64,000 nucleotides of DNA from Dermatophilus congolensis (GCA_030538115.1 JAUNUP010000013.1:36315-100314); one strand, 5' to 3'. Shown: positions 47,549-58,704, counted from the first letter of the stretch. Numbers and translations are program-made. The notes: generated by a model not told the origin, from the letters alone.

Positions 47549-49123
47549 GTGACCTCTTCAGTCGTGCCGGGCGCCTCTCCCGGCAAGCGCGACACATTCT
47601 CGTCGCGCAAGGTCTTCATTCTCGCGGCCATCGGTTCGGCCGTCGGCCTCGGCAATATCTGGCGATTCCCGTACGTCGCCTACGAGGGCGGTGGCGGCGC
47701 ATTCATGATTCCGTACGCCGTCGCTCTGCTCGCCGCAGGTATCCCGTTCCTCTTCCTCGATTACGCGGTCGGCCACAAATTCCGGGGTGGCCCGCCCTTG
47801 GCTTTCCGTCGCCTGAACAAGAAGGCCGAATGGATCGGATGGTGGCAGGCGCTCGTCTGCGTCGTCATCGCCACGTATTACGCCGTGATCCTCGCCTGGG
47901 CCGCCCGGTACATCGGGTTCTCCGTCGATCACCGCTGGGGCGACAACCCCGAGACGTTCTTCATCTCCGACTTCCTGCAAGTGGGCGATCCGTCCACACT
48001 CAGTCTCCAATTCGTGCCAGGTGTGTTGATTCCGCTGATCATCGTCTGGGTCGCCTGCATCGTCATCATGAGCGCGGGCGTCGACAAGGGCATCGGACTT
48101 CTTTCGGCGGTTTTCATCCCCGTGCTCGTCATCGCGTTCGTCTCACTCGTGATCATCGCTCTGACGCTGCCGGGGGCTTTCACCGGTCTCGAAGCGTTCT
48201 TCACCCCCGACTGGTCGGCTTTGACGGAGGGTTCCGTCTGGATGTCTGCCATCGGGCAGATCTTCTTCTCGCTGTCGGTCGGTTTCGGAATCATGATCAC
48301 GTACAGCTCGTACGTCGACCGCAAGACCGACATGACCGGCTCCGGTCTCGTCGTCGGATTCGCGAACTCCAGCTTCGAGCTGCTCGCGGGCATCGGTGTG
48401 TTCGCCGCCCTCGGATTCATGGCGACCGCGGCCGCGGTTCCCGTGGATGAGGTGGTCAGCAGCGGAATCGGCCTGGCATTCATCGCATTTCCCACGATCA
48501 TCTCCCAGGCGCCGCTGGGCTCCGTGATCGGCGTGCTGTTCTTCAGCTCGCTGTTCATTGCGGGCATCACCTCGATGGTCAGCATTCTCGAGGTCGGCAT
48601 CTCCTCGCTTCGCGAGAAGCTCGGCCTGGGCCGCGTCGGCGGAACCCTCGCGATGTGCCTTCCCGTCGCGATCGCGAGCTGTCTGCTTCTCGGCACGACG
48701 ACCGCTCTGCCCGTGCTCGACGTTCTCGACTCGTTCGTCAACAGCTTCGGCATTCTCGCCGTCGCGACCATCATGATGCTGGCGGTGACGTACGCATTCC
48801 GCAAGCTGCCGATTCTTCGCGATTACCTCAACCGCCACGGCACCTTCAAGGTGGGCATGGTCTGGATGGGGCTCATCGCCGTCGTCCTTCCCCTAGCGCT
48901 CCTTTTCCTGCTCGGCACCGATCTGTCGAAGCAACTCGCAGAGCCGTATGAGGGCTATCCGCAATGGCTGATCAACACCTTCGGCTGGGCGATGGCTATT
49001 TCATTGCCGATTCTGGCGATCGTCCTCTCGCTGCTGCCGTGGAGCAAGAAGGCGCACATCACCGCCAAGCACACGTACGAGCATCCACAGCCGTCCGAGC
49101 CCGATCCCTACCGCAACTCGTAA
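47549..49123 (+). CDS. metP: Neurotransmitter:sodium symporter family transporter (MetP-like)
   Basis: A 524-residue membrane transporter of the NSS/SNF family (LeuT fold) with about 11-12 hydrophobic helices. The sodium and substrate site in helix 1 reads AAIGSAVGLGNIWRFPY. Helix 6 shows FFSLSVGFGIMITYSSY with its unwound SLSVGFG core. The C-terminal tail is hydrophilic. Its small partner gene (metS) follows by 11 bases, an arrangement known for MetPS, the sodium-driven methionine/alanine importer of Corynebacterium glutamicum. The GTG start at 47549 has CGGAGG eight bases upstream. It is divergent from the MetE-like gene, so both may respond to methionine, though no SAM riboswitch is visible in the 180-base gap. 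Confidence 0.9.
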   Translation: MTSSVVPGASPGKRDTFSSRKVFILAAIGSAVGLGNIWRFPYVAYEGGGGAFMIPYAVALLAAGIPFLFLDYAVGHKFRGGPPLAFRRLNKKAEWIGWWQALVCVVIATYYAVILAWAARYIGFSVDHRWGDNPETFFISDFLQVGDPSTLSLQFVPGVLIPLIIVWVACIVIMSAGVDKGIGLLSAVFIPVLVIAFVSLVIIALTLPGAFTGLEAFFTPDWSALTEGSVWMSAIGQIFFSLSVGFGIMITYSSYVDRKTDMTGSGLVVGFANSSFELLAGIGVFAALGFMATAAAVPVDEVVSSGIGLAFIAFPTIISQAPLGSVIGVLFFSSLFIAGITSMVSILEVGISSLREKLGLGRVGGTLAMCLPVAIASCLLLGTTTALPVLDVLDSFVNSFGILAVATIMMLAVTYAFRKLPILRDYLNRHGTFKVGMVWMGLIAVVLPLALLFLLGTDLSKQLAEPYEGYPQWLINTFGWAMAISLPILAIVLSLLPWSKKAHITAKHTYEHPQPSEPDPYRNS

Positions 49124-49134
49124 GGAGCATGACG

Positions 49135-49278
49135 ATGTCACCGATCTCGATCGTGATGATGCTGCTCTTCATGGCCATCATCTGGGGCGGACTTCTCTTC
49201 GCCCTCGTGCGTGTCACTCGCGTGGGCCTCACCGAAGCAGCGCTGGACGTGAACGCCCAACCCGAATACGAGGACTGA
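49135..49278 (+). CDS. metS: MetS-family NSS transporter small subunit
   Basis: A 47-residue single-helix membrane protein: MSPISIVMMLLFMAIIWGG begins the hydrophobic segment, followed by LFALVRVTRV and an acidic C-terminus. Size, WGGL--AL motif and position directly after the transporter match the MetS small subunit required for methionine uptake by MetP. The ATG at 49135 is preferred because AAGGAG is seven bases upstream; an in-frame ATG at 49129 is too close to it. A terminator follows. Confidence 0.88.
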   Translation: MSPISIVMMLLFMAIIWGGLLFALVRVTRVGLTEAALDVNAQPEYED

Positions 49279-49306
49279 CCGACAAGTCGATCCACCGAAT
49301 TCGACA

Positions 49307-49339
49307 CGAACCCCCTCTCCTGCTGGATGAGGGGGTTCG
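49307..49339 (+). terminator. Terminator of the metP-metS operon
   Basis: CGAACCCCCTC / GAGGGGGTTCG, an 11-bp perfect stem with an 11-nt loop, 28 bases after metS. Confidence 0.88.
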
Positions 49340-49393
49340 TCTCGTCCGGCCCGATCCGTGACAGCAGGTAACCCGTTGGGGCACGCTGGTGCG

Positions 49394-50011
49394 ATGCGTA
49401 TCTTCGCTGCACTGGTACCACCCGAGGAGGTGGTAGAAGACCTCGACGAATTCCTCGCCCCTCGCCGCGAGAGCACCGGCTCGCCGGGCCTGCGGTGGGC
49501 GGTGCCCGAACAGTTTCACATCACGCTCGCGTTCGCGGGCGACGCGCGCGCCTCCGACGTCGAGGAGGCTCAGGAGGCGATCGCCGCAGCCTGCCGTCGC
49601 CGCCCGCCCCTCGACCTCCGGCTCGCGGGAGCAGGCGCGTTTCCGGGCCCCGGCCACGCGCGGGCCCTCTGGGTCGGCGTCGGAGACCACGACGCCCAGC
49701 CGTTCTCGCCCCCGGAGACACCGGCGGCCCTGAGCTCCCTCGCGGAGGCGGTTCGCACCGCCACCCGCGGGGCCGGCATTGCGGCGGAAGGTGGCGCCTT
49801 TCGCGCGCACCTCACGGTCGCTCGCCTCGGCCGCCCGATCGACGCAACGAAGTGGCTGCGCGTTCTCGAGACCTACCGCAGCGTCCCCTGGCGTGCCGAC
49901 GAGGTGACGCTGTTCGCCTCCTACCTCGGCCAGGGCCGGGGCGGAAAGCCGCGCCACGAAGAACTGGCCGTGTTCTCCCTGCACGGCGCGCAGGGAGAAC
50001 ACGGCCAGTAG
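49394..50011 (+). CDS. thpR: RNA 2',3'-cyclic phosphodiesterase (2H phosphoesterase)
   Basis: A 205-residue cytosolic enzyme of the LigT/ThpR family. Both HxT motifs are present: FHITLAF near residue 41 and AHLTVARL near residue 137. The family hydrolyses 2',3'-cyclic phosphates of RNA and can also ligate tRNA halves in vitro. The ATG at 49394 is chosen because the family starts MRIFAAL. The last 17 residues (EELAVFSLHGAQGEHGQ) are encoded by a perfect 20-bp inverted repeat that includes the stop codon. The tail therefore looks added by a hairpin that invaded or grew at the gene end. It is convergent with the fabG-like gene. Confidence 0.9.
   Translation: MRIFAALVPPEEVVEDLDEFLAPRRESTGSPGLRWAVPEQFHITLAFAGDARASDVEEAQEAIAAACRRRPPLDLRLAGAGAFPGPGHARALWVGVGDHDAQPFSPPETPAALSSLAEAVRTATRGAGIAAEGGAFRAHLTVARLGRPIDATKWLRVLETYRSVPWRADEVTLFASYLGQGRGGKPRHEELAVFSLHGAQGEHGQ
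49963..50009. terminator. Perfect 20-bp inverted repeat at the thpR stop, bidirectional terminator
   Basis: Arms 49963-49982 and 49990-50009 (ACTGGCCGTGTTCTCCCTGC and its exact complement) with a 7-nt loop ACGGCGC. The second arm ends at the first base of the thpR stop codon. It lies between two convergent genes; no U-run. Confidence 0.75.
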
Positions 50012-50046
50012 CCACTCGAATCGAGCGGAAGGCCAGAAGGTCCGGG

Positions 50047-50802
50047 TCAGTCCGCCGGGCCGCCCGCGACGTAGAGCACCTGACCAGAGACGTAGCCGTT
50101 GGCCTCGTCGGCGAAGAACGACACGGCCGAGGCGATGTCGTCGGGCTGGCCGATCCGCTGCACGGCGACCTTCTTGCCTGCCGCCTCGATGAAGTCGTCG
50201 AACGAGACTCCGAGGCGCTCGGCCGTGGCTGCGGTCATGTCGGTCTGGATGAACCCGGGCGCGATGGCGTTGGCGGTGCCGCCGAACCGGCCGATCTCGA
50301 GCGCGAGGGTCTTCGTGAAGCCCTGCATGCCCGCCTTGGCCGCGGAGTAGTTGACCTGGCCAACGTTGCCCTGCGCCGACGTCGACGAGAGGTTGACGAC
50401 GCGGCCGAAGTTGTTGCTCTGGATGTACTGACGCAGCTCGCGGCTCATCAGGAAGGCGCCGCGCAGGTGCACGGCCATGACGAGGTCCCACTCGTCGACG
50501 CTCATCTTGTGGAGCATGTTGTCGCGCGTGATGCCGGCGTTGTTCACGAGGATCGTGGGCTCGCCCAGTTCGGCCACGATGCGCTGGTACGCGGCCTTGA
50601 CCGAGGCTTCGTCCGAGACGTCGGCGCCGACGGCGATGGCCTTGCCACCCACCGAGGTAATCGCGTCGACGGTGCCCGCGCAGGCTGCCTCGTCGAGGTC
50701 GAGAACGGCGACGGCGTGGCCGTCTGCGGACAGTCGCCGGGCGACTGCGGCTCCGATACCGCGGGCGGCTCCGGTGACGATGGCGACGCGGGACGTGGAC
50801 AT
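50047..50802 (-). CDS. fabG: 3-oxoacyl-ACP reductase-like SDR
   Basis: A 251-residue NADP-dependent short-chain dehydrogenase of the FabG type. The sequence shows TGAARGIGAAVA near residue 10, the VNNAGI loop, catalytic Ser in VNLSSTS, and Tyr/Lys in NYSAAKAG. The C-terminus has PGFIQTDM and GYVSGQVLYVAGG, as in FabG. The reaction would be reduction of 3-oxoacyl-ACP or acetoacetyl-CoA in fatty-acid or related synthesis. Because it stands outside a fab cluster, an acetoacetyl-CoA reductase or other SDR role remains possible. The ATG at 50802 has AAGGAG eight bases upstream. It lies about 100 bases downstream of mnmA on the same strand. Confidence 0.85.
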   Translation of the reverse strand: MSTSRVAIVTGAARGIGAAVARRLSADGHAVAVLDLDEAACAGTVDAITSVGGKAIAVGADVSDEASVKAAYQRIVAELGEPTILVNNAGITRDNMLHKMSVDEWDLVMAVHLRGAFLMSRELRQYIQSNNFGRVVNLSSTSAQGNVGQVNYSAAKAGMQGFTKTLALEIGRFGGTANAIAPGFIQTDMTAATAERLGVSFDDFIEAAGKKVAVQRIGQPDDIASAVSFFADEANGYVSGQVLYVAGGPAD

Positions 50803-50901
50803 GCGCACTCCTTGGGAGTTGGGGGCAACGGATGGACCGAACGCTTTACTGGGCATTTTAGTTATCTGATTGAGCCGATTAGCGGATAACGGTCCGTCCA
50901 G

Positions 50902-52008
50902 TTACCGGCGGCGGGTGCTCGCGATCGTGCCCGAGCCGACGACTCGCGTGCCGTCGTAAAGCACGGCGGATTGCCCCGGGGCCACTCCCCTGACCCGGCG
51001 CTCGAGCTGGAGCGTGAGATGACCGTCGGCGCCAGAGGCCGCGTCCACCGTCACCGGGTGTTCTTCGCCGTGGGCTCGCAGCTGCACGCCATAATCCCTG
51101 GTCCCAGTGGGAGCAGGTCCGCACCAGCGCAAGTGCTCGACGTCGATCTCGTCGATGCCCAACAGCTCCTCCGGGCCGACCACGACCGTGTTGGTCGACG
51201 GCTCCGTCGCCACGACGTAGCGGGGCTGACCGTCCGCGGCCGGACGGGAGAGGCGTAGGCCGCGGCGCTGGCCGATCGTGTAGCCGTAAGCGCCCTGGTG
51301 CTCGCCGACCACGGCGCCGTCAGTGTCGACGATCGGGCCCGCCTCCGAGCCGAGACGCCCGGCCAGCCAGCCGCGGGTGTCGCCGTCGGAGATGAAGCAG
51401 ATGTCGTGGCTGTCGGGCTTGGCCGCGACCGCGAAACCGCGCGCCCGCGCCTCGTCGCGGATCTGCGGCTTCGTGGAGTCGCCCAGCGGAAACCACGAGC
51501 CCGCCAACTGCTCCGCGTCGAGCACGCCGAGCACATACGACTGGTCCTTGGCCATGTCGACGGCGCGGTGCAGCTCTCGCTCACCCGTCGTGCAGTCGGG
51601 GTCGCCCGGCTCCACGATGCGGGCGTAGTGGCCCGTGGCCACACCGTCGAAGCCGAGCGCCAGCGCGCGCTCGAGCAGGGCCGCGAACTTGATGCGCTCG
51701 TTGCAGCGCAGGCATGGGTTGGGAGTGCGGCCCGCGGCGTACTCGGCCACGAAGTCGTCGACCACGTCGTGCCGAAACCGCTCGGCCATGTCCCAGACGT
51801 AGAACGGGATACCGAGCCGATCAGCCACGCGGCGCGCATCAGCCGAATCTTCGAGCGTGCAACAGCCCCGCGCACTTTCGCGCAGCGTCGCCGCGGTCGT
51901 GGAGAGCGCCAGATGCACACCGACCACGTCGTGACCCGCATCGAGCATGCGGGCAGCGGCGACGGCGGAATCAACTCCCCCACTCATGGCGGCGACCACT
52001 CTGCTCAT
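50902..52008 (-). CDS. mnmA: tRNA-specific 2-thiouridylase
   Basis: A 368-residue PP-loop enzyme that thiolates U34 of tRNA-Glu, tRNA-Gln and tRNA-Lys. The PP-loop is [14 protein letters not shown] near residue 8. The two catalytic cysteines lie in [15 protein letters not shown] and [11 protein letters not shown]. The tRNA-contacting [14 protein letters not shown] segment and the C-terminal beta-barrel are intact. The ATG at 52008 fits the family start. It directly follows the cysteine desulfurase (58-base gap), the natural sulfur donor, so the two form a functional unit. The order desulfurase–mnmA followed further on by the MetE-like gene and ligA is common in actinobacteria, here interrupted by fabG, thpR and metPS. 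Confidence 0.95.
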   Translation of the reverse strand: MSRVVAAMSGGVDSAVAAARMLDAGHDVVGVHLALSTTAATLRESARGCCTLEDSADARRVADRLGIPFYVWDMAERFRHDVVDDFVAEYAAGRTPNPCLRCNERIKFAALLERALALGFDGVATGHYARIVEPGDPDCTTGERELHRAVDMAKDQSYVLGVLDAEQLAGSWFPLGDSTKPQIRDEARARGFAVAAKPDSHDICFISDGDTRGWLAGRLGSEAGPIVDTDGAVVGEHQGAYGYTIGQRRGLRLSRPAADGQPRYVVATEPSTNTVVVGPEELLGIDEIDVEHLRWCGPAPTGTRDYGVQLRAHGEEHPVTVDAASGADGHLTLQLERRVRGVAPGQSAVLYDGTRVVGSGTIASTRRR

Positions 52009-52066
52009 AGGAGCCAATCCTCCCAGGACGCAGCAGACATGTCCCGTTGCGTCAGGCCGCGAGCAC

Positions 52067-53293
52067 TCACGCCGTGTTCCTTGCCCGATACGACACCCGG
52101 AAGGCGCGCTGGGCCCGCTCGACCGCCTCCGGCAGCGCAGCGAGCACCGCATCGATGTCGGCGTCGGTGGAGGTGTGACCCAGCGACAGGCGCAGGGCTC
52201 CCCGCGCGGTCAGCTCGTCGTAGCCCATCGCCATCACCACGTGGCTCGGCTGCGGGATACCTGCATGGCACGCGGAACCGGTGGAGCACTCGACTCCCGC
52301 CGCGTCGAGCAGGTAGAGCAACGCGTCGCCTTCGCACTCGGGCAGCAGCAGGTGCACGTTGGCAGCGCTGCGGCCGGCGACATTGCCGGGGGTCCACACG
52401 CCGGTCACCTTGGCGCCTGGCACCGCGTCGAGCACCCCGGAGGCCAGCCGGTCACGCAGCCCGCCGAGTCGCACCGCTTCGGTCTCGCGTTCGGACTGCG
52501 CGATCTGCAACGCCTGGTCGAGGCCCGCCACCAGCACCACCGGCAGGGTGCCGGAGCGCAGACCGCGCTCCTGCCCGCCTCCGAAACTCAACGACTCCAG
52601 CGGAGCATCACGCCGTGCGACCAGCAGACCGATACCGACGGGCGCACCGAACTTGTGCCCGGAGACGGCGAGCGTCGTGACGCCCTCGACCGCGGCAGGC
52701 ACAGGCAACACCCCGACCGACTGCACAGCGTCGACGTGCAGCGGCACCCCGAATTCCGCTGTGACAGCAGCAATCTCCTCGATCGGCTGCACCGTGCCCA
52801 CCTCGTTGTTCACCGACATCACCGCGGCCACCGCCACGGTGTCGGGCCCTCCGGCCGCCTCGTCGCGAATCGCCCCGCGCACCGCGTCGGCGGACACGCG
52901 CCCCTGCTCGTCACACGGAATCCACTGCAGCAGCGCCCCCTCGTCGCGCTCGATCGCGATCGCCGCATCGCGGATCGCGGCATGTTCGACAGCGGAGACG
53001 AGGATGCGCCGACGACGCACGTCGTCTCGCATCCGCTTGCGGAAGGCTCCGATCAGGCCGAGGTTGTCAGACTCCGTGCCGCCGGAGGTGAAGATGACCT
53101 CCGACGGTCGCACGTCGAGCGATTCCGCGATGCGTTCGCGGCATTCTTCCAGTTCACGGCGCGCGCGACGGCCCGAACCGTGCAATGACGAGGCGTTGCC
53201 CGGCCGTCCGGAGACCCGCTTGATCGCCTCTATCACCTCGGGGCGCACAGGCGTGGTCGCCGCGTGGTCGAGGTAGGCGCGAGAGGTTGGCAC
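52067..53293 (-). CDS. Cysteine desulfurase (NifS/IscS family)
   Basis: A 408-residue PLP enzyme that removes sulfur from cysteine and passes it on as a persulfide. The start [14 protein letters not shown], the SGGTESDN loop and EHAAIR (His stacking on PLP) are seen. The PLP lysine is in [10 protein letters not shown], and the catalytic cysteine is in [10 protein letters not shown] near residue 335. It lies 58 bases ahead of mnmA, indicating a role in tRNA thiolation and possibly Fe-S assembly. A GTG start at 53293 is chosen because the conserved domain starts eight residues on; the ribosome site is poor. Confidence 0.93.
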   Translation of the reverse strand: MPTSRAYLDHAATTPVRPEVIEAIKRVSGRPGNASSLHGSGRRARRELEECRERIAESLDVRPSEVIFTSGGTESDNLGLIGAFRKRMRDDVRRRRILVSAVEHAAIRDAAIAIERDEGALLQWIPCDEQGRVSADAVRGAIRDEAAGGPDTVAVAAVMSVNNEVGTVQPIEEIAAVTAEFGVPLHVDAVQSVGVLPVPAAVEGVTTLAVSGHKFGAPVGIGLLVARRDAPLESLSFGGGQERGLRSGTLPVVLVAGLDQALQIAQSERETEAVRLGGLRDRLASGVLDAVPGAKVTGVWTPGNVAGRSAANVHLLLPECEGDALLYLLDAAGVECSTGSACHAGIPQPSHVVMAMGYDELTARGALRLSLGHTSTDADIDAVLAALPEAVERAQRAFRVSYRARNTA

Positions 53294-53444
53294 CGATCGA
53301 TTGTACGAGTGTCCGGGAGCACACCGCTTGCGTGGCCGCGCGGAGCTCGACGGACGTGCACGACACGCCATACACTGCCGGACGGCATCTGGGAATTATT
53401 GGAACGTCGCTTGCATTCATGTCATTGCGCGAGAAGAGATCGGC

Positions 53445-53555
53445 ATGGTAACGATTCCGCGCGAATCCTCTGGCTACTATCAGGTAAAGCAGATCGCCCC
53501 CAGCGACCGCTGCACAACCACATACTTCGAACGCCGTCGAAGCGTTCGACTTTGA
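53445..53555 (+). CDS. Putative 36-residue orphan small protein
   Basis: A short open frame with ATG at 53445 and GAAGAGAT upstream, coding MVTIPRESSGYYQVKQIAPS and then DRCTTTYFERRRSVRL. It is basic at the end, with no hydrophobic segment. Its stop is two bases before a 15-bp terminator hairpin on the same strand, and the region is less GC-rich than its neighbours. It may instead mark a small RNA with a terminator. No homologue is recognised. Confidence 0.35.
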   Translation: MVTIPRESSGYYQVKQIAPSDRCTTTYFERRRSVRL

Positions 53556-53557
53556 GC

Positions 53558-53600
53558 CACTGAGCCCCGACGCCGCCCCCGAAGCCGTCGGGGCTCAGTG
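53558..53600 (+). terminator. Terminator following the small orphan frame
   Basis: CACTGAGCCCCGACG and its exact complement (53558-53572 with 53586-53600), 13-nt loop. Confidence 0.8.
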
Positions 53601-53650
53601 CTGCCCCCTCCAGTCGACCGGGGCCCGCGCGGGCACCTGGAAGCCCAACC

Positions 53651-53697
53651 GCGGCGGGCCCCGCCTCCCGCCGTTATGAGGGAGGGGGGCCCGCCGC
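53651..53697 (-). terminator. Terminator of the etfBA operon
   Basis: GCGGCGGGCCCC (53651-53662) pairs with GGGGCCCGCCGC (53686-53697). An inner CCTCCC/GGGAGG pairing lengthens the stem. It lies 51 bases past the etfA stop on the minus strand. Confidence 0.8.
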
Positions 53698-53747
53698 TGT
53701 CGCGCTGTCGCCGCACCTGTGGTACGGCACAGCGTCGATGGTCGAGG

Positions 53748-54704
53748 TCAGCCCTTGTTGGCCTCGATCGTGGCCGTCGCGCTGGGCAGAACCGCGAAGA
53801 GGTCGCCGACGACGCCGAGGTCGGCCAGCTCGAAGATGGGCGCCTCCTCGTCCTTGTTCACGGCGATGATCGTCTTGGAGGTCTGCATACCGGCGCGGTG
53901 CTGGATGGCGCCGGAGATGCCTGCCGCGACGTACAACTGCGGCGAAACCTGCTTACCGGTCTGCCCCACCTGGCTCGTGTGCGGGTACCAGCCGGCGTCG
54001 ACGGCAGCGCGCGAGGCACCCACGGCGGCACCGAGAGCGTCGGCGAACGCCTCGACGGGGCCGAAGTCGCCAGCCGTGCCACGGCCACCGGAGACGACGA
54101 TCGCCGCCTCGGTCAGCTCGGGACGACCCGACTTCTGCTTCTCCTTGCGCTCGGTCACCTTGGCGCCCTTGGCGGCATCCGAGATCGACGGAGAAACGGC
54201 CTCGACCGCGCCGGCACCCGCCGACTCGACCGGGGCGCACGAGTTCGGCTTGACCGTGAGCACCGGCACACCCTGCGTCACCGTGGACTCGACGGTGAAC
54301 GAACCCGCGAACACCGACTGCGTCGCAGTGACACCCTCGCCGCCGGCGTTGACGTCGACGGCGTCGGTGATGAGGCCGGAGCCGAGGCGCACCGCGAGGC
54401 GGCCGGCCACCTCCTTGCCCGTCACCGAGCTGGGGATCAGCACGGCGGCCGGAGACGCCTTGCCCACGAGGTCGGCGAGCACGTCGACCGTGGGGCCGAC
54501 GAGGTAGTCGGCGGCATCGCCGAGGTCGACGGTGTAGACCTTGGCCGCGCCGTACTTGGCCAGGGCGGGAGCAGCCGCGTCGCCGCCGCTGCCGATGAAC
54601 ACTGCAGACGGCTCACCCAAGCGGGCAGCCAGCGTCAGCAGCTCGTTGGTGACCTTGCGGACCGCGCCGTCGGTGTGGTCGACGAGAACGAGAACTTCGG
54701 ACAT
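53748..54704 (-). CDS. etfA: Electron transfer flavoprotein, alpha subunit
   Basis: A 318-residue subunit that binds FAD and moves electrons from acyl-CoA and other dehydrogenases to the quinone pool. The C-terminal FAD domain is clear: VVSGGRGTAGDFGPVEAFADALGAAVGASRAAVDAGW, given here in parts as the GGRG loop, then HTSQVGQTGKQVSPQLY and YVAAGISGAIQHRAGM, and finally AVNKDEEAPIF. The ribosome site is GAAAGG. It follows etfB by 30 bases. The ETF pair upstream of cysteine desulfurase and mnmA is a conserved actinobacterial neighbourhood. Confidence 0.95.
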   Translation of the reverse strand: MSEVLVLVDHTDGAVRKVTNELLTLAARLGEPSAVFIGSGGDAAAPALAKYGAAKVYTVDLGDAADYLVGPTVDVLADLVGKASPAAVLIPSSVTGKEVAGRLAVRLGSGLITDAVDVNAGGEGVTATQSVFAGSFTVESTVTQGVPVLTVKPNSCAPVESAGAGAVEAVSPSISDAAKGAKVTERKEKQKSGRPELTEAAIVVSGGRGTAGDFGPVEAFADALGAAVGASRAAVDAGWYPHTSQVGQTGKQVSPQLYVAAGISGAIQHRAGMQTSKTIIAVNKDEEAPIFELADLGVVGDLFAVLPSATATIEANKG

Positions 54705-54734
54705 GTTCGTTTACCTTTCGATTCTCGGGTCGAC

Positions 54735-55514
54735 TCAGACGAACTTCTGGAGGGTCAGGTACTGGGCGAGCACAGCGCCACCGTTGCCGTCATCCGTGAC
54801 GATGAGGCCGGCCTGACGGGGCGAACGCTTCGTGGTGTCGAGCACCTTGGTCCAGGCAGCGTCGAGGCCGACCTGCGAGCCCTCCACGCCGATGTCGGCC
54901 AGCGACCACGTCTCGACCGGCTTCTTCTTGGCCGCCATGATGCCCTTGAAGGAGGGGTAGCGCGGCTCGTTGATCTGGTCGGTCACCGAGATGACCGCGG
55001 GCAGTTGAGCCTCGATGACCTCGGTCGCCACGTCGCCGTCGCGGCGGATCTTGGCCTTGCCGCCGTCGATCGTCAGCTCGCTGGCGAAGGTCACCTGCGG
55101 CATGCCGAGACGCTCGGCCAGCATCGCCGGGACGACACCCATCGTGCCGTCGGTCGAGGACATGCCCGTCATCACCATGTCGACGCCGCCGATCTTCTCG
55201 ACGACCTTGGCGAGCACGAGCGAGGTCGCGATCGCGTCGGAGCCCGCGAGCCCCTCGTCGCTGACGTGCACCGCGTCGTCGGCGCCCATCTGCAGAGCCT
55301 TCTTGAGTGCCTCCGCGGCCTTGGCCGGACCCATTGTCACGACCGTGACCTGGCCGTCTCCGGCCTCCTTGAGCTTGAGGGCCTCTTCGACCGCGTACTC
55401 ATCGAGTTCGGAGAGGAGACCGTCGACGTTCTCGCGGTCGGTGGTGTTGTCGGCTTCGAACGTGCGGTCGGCTTGCGCGTCAGGCACGTACTTGACGCAG
55501 ACGACAATCTTCAT
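54735..55514 (-). CDS. etfB: Electron transfer flavoprotein, beta subunit
   Basis: A 259-residue ETF beta subunit that binds AMP and docks on the alpha subunit. Characteristic segments are MKIVVCVKYVPD at the start, NVDGLLSELDEYAVEEALKL, the recognition loop area GSDAIATSLVLAKVVEK, and MTGMSSTDGTMGVVPAMLAE. The ATG at 55514 has AGGAGAAAGG upstream. It is the first gene of etfB-etfA; the promoter lies in the AT-richer stretch 55550-55620. Confidence 0.95.
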   Translation of the reverse strand: MKIVVCVKYVPDAQADRTFEADNTTDRENVDGLLSELDEYAVEEALKLKEAGDGQVTVVTMGPAKAAEALKKALQMGADDAVHVSDEGLAGSDAIATSLVLAKVVEKIGGVDMVMTGMSSTDGTMGVVPAMLAERLGMPQVTFASELTIDGGKAKIRRDGDVATEVIEAQLPAVISVTDQINEPRYPSFKGIMAAKKKPVETWSLADIGVEGSQVGLDAAWTKVLDTTKRSPRQAGLIVTDDGNGGAVLAQYLTLQKFV

Positions 55515-55710
55515 GTCGGCCCTTTCTCCTGTGAACACGTGGATGGCAACCCAAGCAAAGAGTTTACTTAATTACACACTCGCGTTGGGGCTACGGCAAC
55601 AGCCTTCCTGCAAAATACTGTCACCGATCTGCACCGTTATGGCCTCCCGAAGGCGCCCGGAGTCACCCTGAGTCGCCCCGGCCCGCTCCCTGTAGCCGCT
55701 CGGGACGCGA

Positions 55711-55752
55711 CGACGCCCGCGCCTCCCCTGTAATGAGGTGACGCGGGCGTCG
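55711..55752 (-). terminator. Terminator after the YbjN-domain gene
   Basis: CGACGCCCGCG (55711-55721) pairs with CGCGGGCGTCG (55742-55752), with an inner CCTC/GAGG pairing, 15 bases past the stop of the minus-strand gene. Confidence 0.8.
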
Positions 55753-55766
55753 GGATCTGAGCTGGA

Positions 55767-56234
55767 TCAGCCGTTGAGGCCGCTACCGTCTCCGAAGATG
55801 TCTTCACCCAGCATGAGCTGGTGCCACATCTGCACGCCCGAGAGCACGAGCTGGTAGCTCAGCTGCACGAACGGCGTGACCGGAACCTCGGGGCGGATGA
55901 TGTGCTCGCACGTCACGACCAGGGTGCCGTTGTTGATGCCCACCTTGGCCACGTTGAGGCGCAGCGAGAGGTCGTTGGCGGCCTTGTACCAGGTCAGCTC
56001 GTCCTGGGGCAGGTCGGCGCCGATCTGCCACTGGCCGAACACGCGCATGACCGGCAGGTCACCCTCGGTGCAGTGGACGAAGAGCTGCTGCCCCTCGACC
56101 TTGAAGCTGACGTCGCCGTCGCCGTCGATGTCGGGCCGGAAGCCCTCGTCCTGCAGCGCGTCGAGCACACGGCCACGGAGGGGGTGTTCGTCGGCGGGCG
56201 GAGGGAAGTTGGGCAGGCTCGTCGGATCTGTCAT
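55767..56234 (-). CDS. YbjN domain-containing protein
   Basis: A 155-residue cytosolic protein of the YbjN family, whose fold resembles type III secretion chaperones. Segments typical of actinobacterial members are the Asp-rich FRPDIDGDGDVSFKVEGQ, LTWYKAANDLSLRLN and the C-terminal QMWHQLMLGEDIFG. Its molecular role is not established; E. coli YbjN affects stress and surface traits. The ATG at 56234 has no Shine-Dalgarno sequence, but TACCGT ends six bases upstream, so a leaderless transcript is likely. It is divergent from glgX. Confidence 0.85.
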   Translation of the reverse strand: MTDPTSLPNFPPPADEHPLRGRVLDALQDEGFRPDIDGDGDVSFKVEGQQLFVHCTEGDLPVMRVFGQWQIGADLPQDELTWYKAANDLSLRLNVAKVGINNGTLVVTCEHIIRPEVPVTPFVQLSYQLVLSGVQMWHQLMLGEDIFGDGSGLNG

Positions 56235-56240
56235 GCCCCA

Positions 56241-56246
56241 ACGGTA
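56241..56246 (-). promoter_or_regulatory. -10 element TACCGT of the YbjN gene (leaderless)
   Basis: On the minus strand TACCGT lies exactly six bases before the ATG at 56234, with no ribosome site. Confidence 0.5.
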
Positions 56247-56415
56247 TCGACCCGAGGGGCCAGATCGCGACTGCTTGCCACGCAAGCGCGGTACGGGTCG
56301 CGCGGTGACCAGCGCCCTCGGCGCACGGATCGAACGTGTACGGGTATCCGTTCGAGACGAATACATCGTTTGTGCGCACGGCGGACTCCCTGCGTACGCG
56401 AGCGAGCGGTCGGGC

Positions 56416-56421
56416 TACCCT
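56416..56421 (+). promoter_or_regulatory. -10 element TACCCT of glgX (leaderless)
   Basis: TACCCT ends six bases before the GTG at 56428. Same geometry and nearly the same sequence as at 13576-13581. Confidence 0.5.
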
Positions 56422-56427
56422 GGGTTC

Positions 56428-58554
<2,127 letters not shown>

Positions 58555-58691
58555 CGTTCCGCAGACGTATCGACGACGCATCGCGAGCCTTTCGCTGTCA
58601 ACCGTCGACACCGGCTCCTGTGCCGCTCACGCGACTGCTGAAGCGGCCGACAACACGTGGCCCAAGGGCAGACACCGCGACCGGGGAACGG

Positions 58692-58697
58692 TAGCGT
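58692..58697 (+). promoter_or_regulatory. -10 element TAGCGT upstream of glgE
   Basis: TAGCGT lies seven bases before the GTG at 58705, with no other ribosome site than ACAGG at zero spacing; probable leaderless promoter. Confidence 0.45.
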
Positions 58698-58704
58698 CGA
58701 CAGG

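Noticed and set aside
53301..53444. Longer version of the small orphan frame starting at 53301
   Set aside because: The extra part overlaps the promoter region of the cysteine desulfurase, has no ribosome site, and reads as unrelated Arg-rich sequence.
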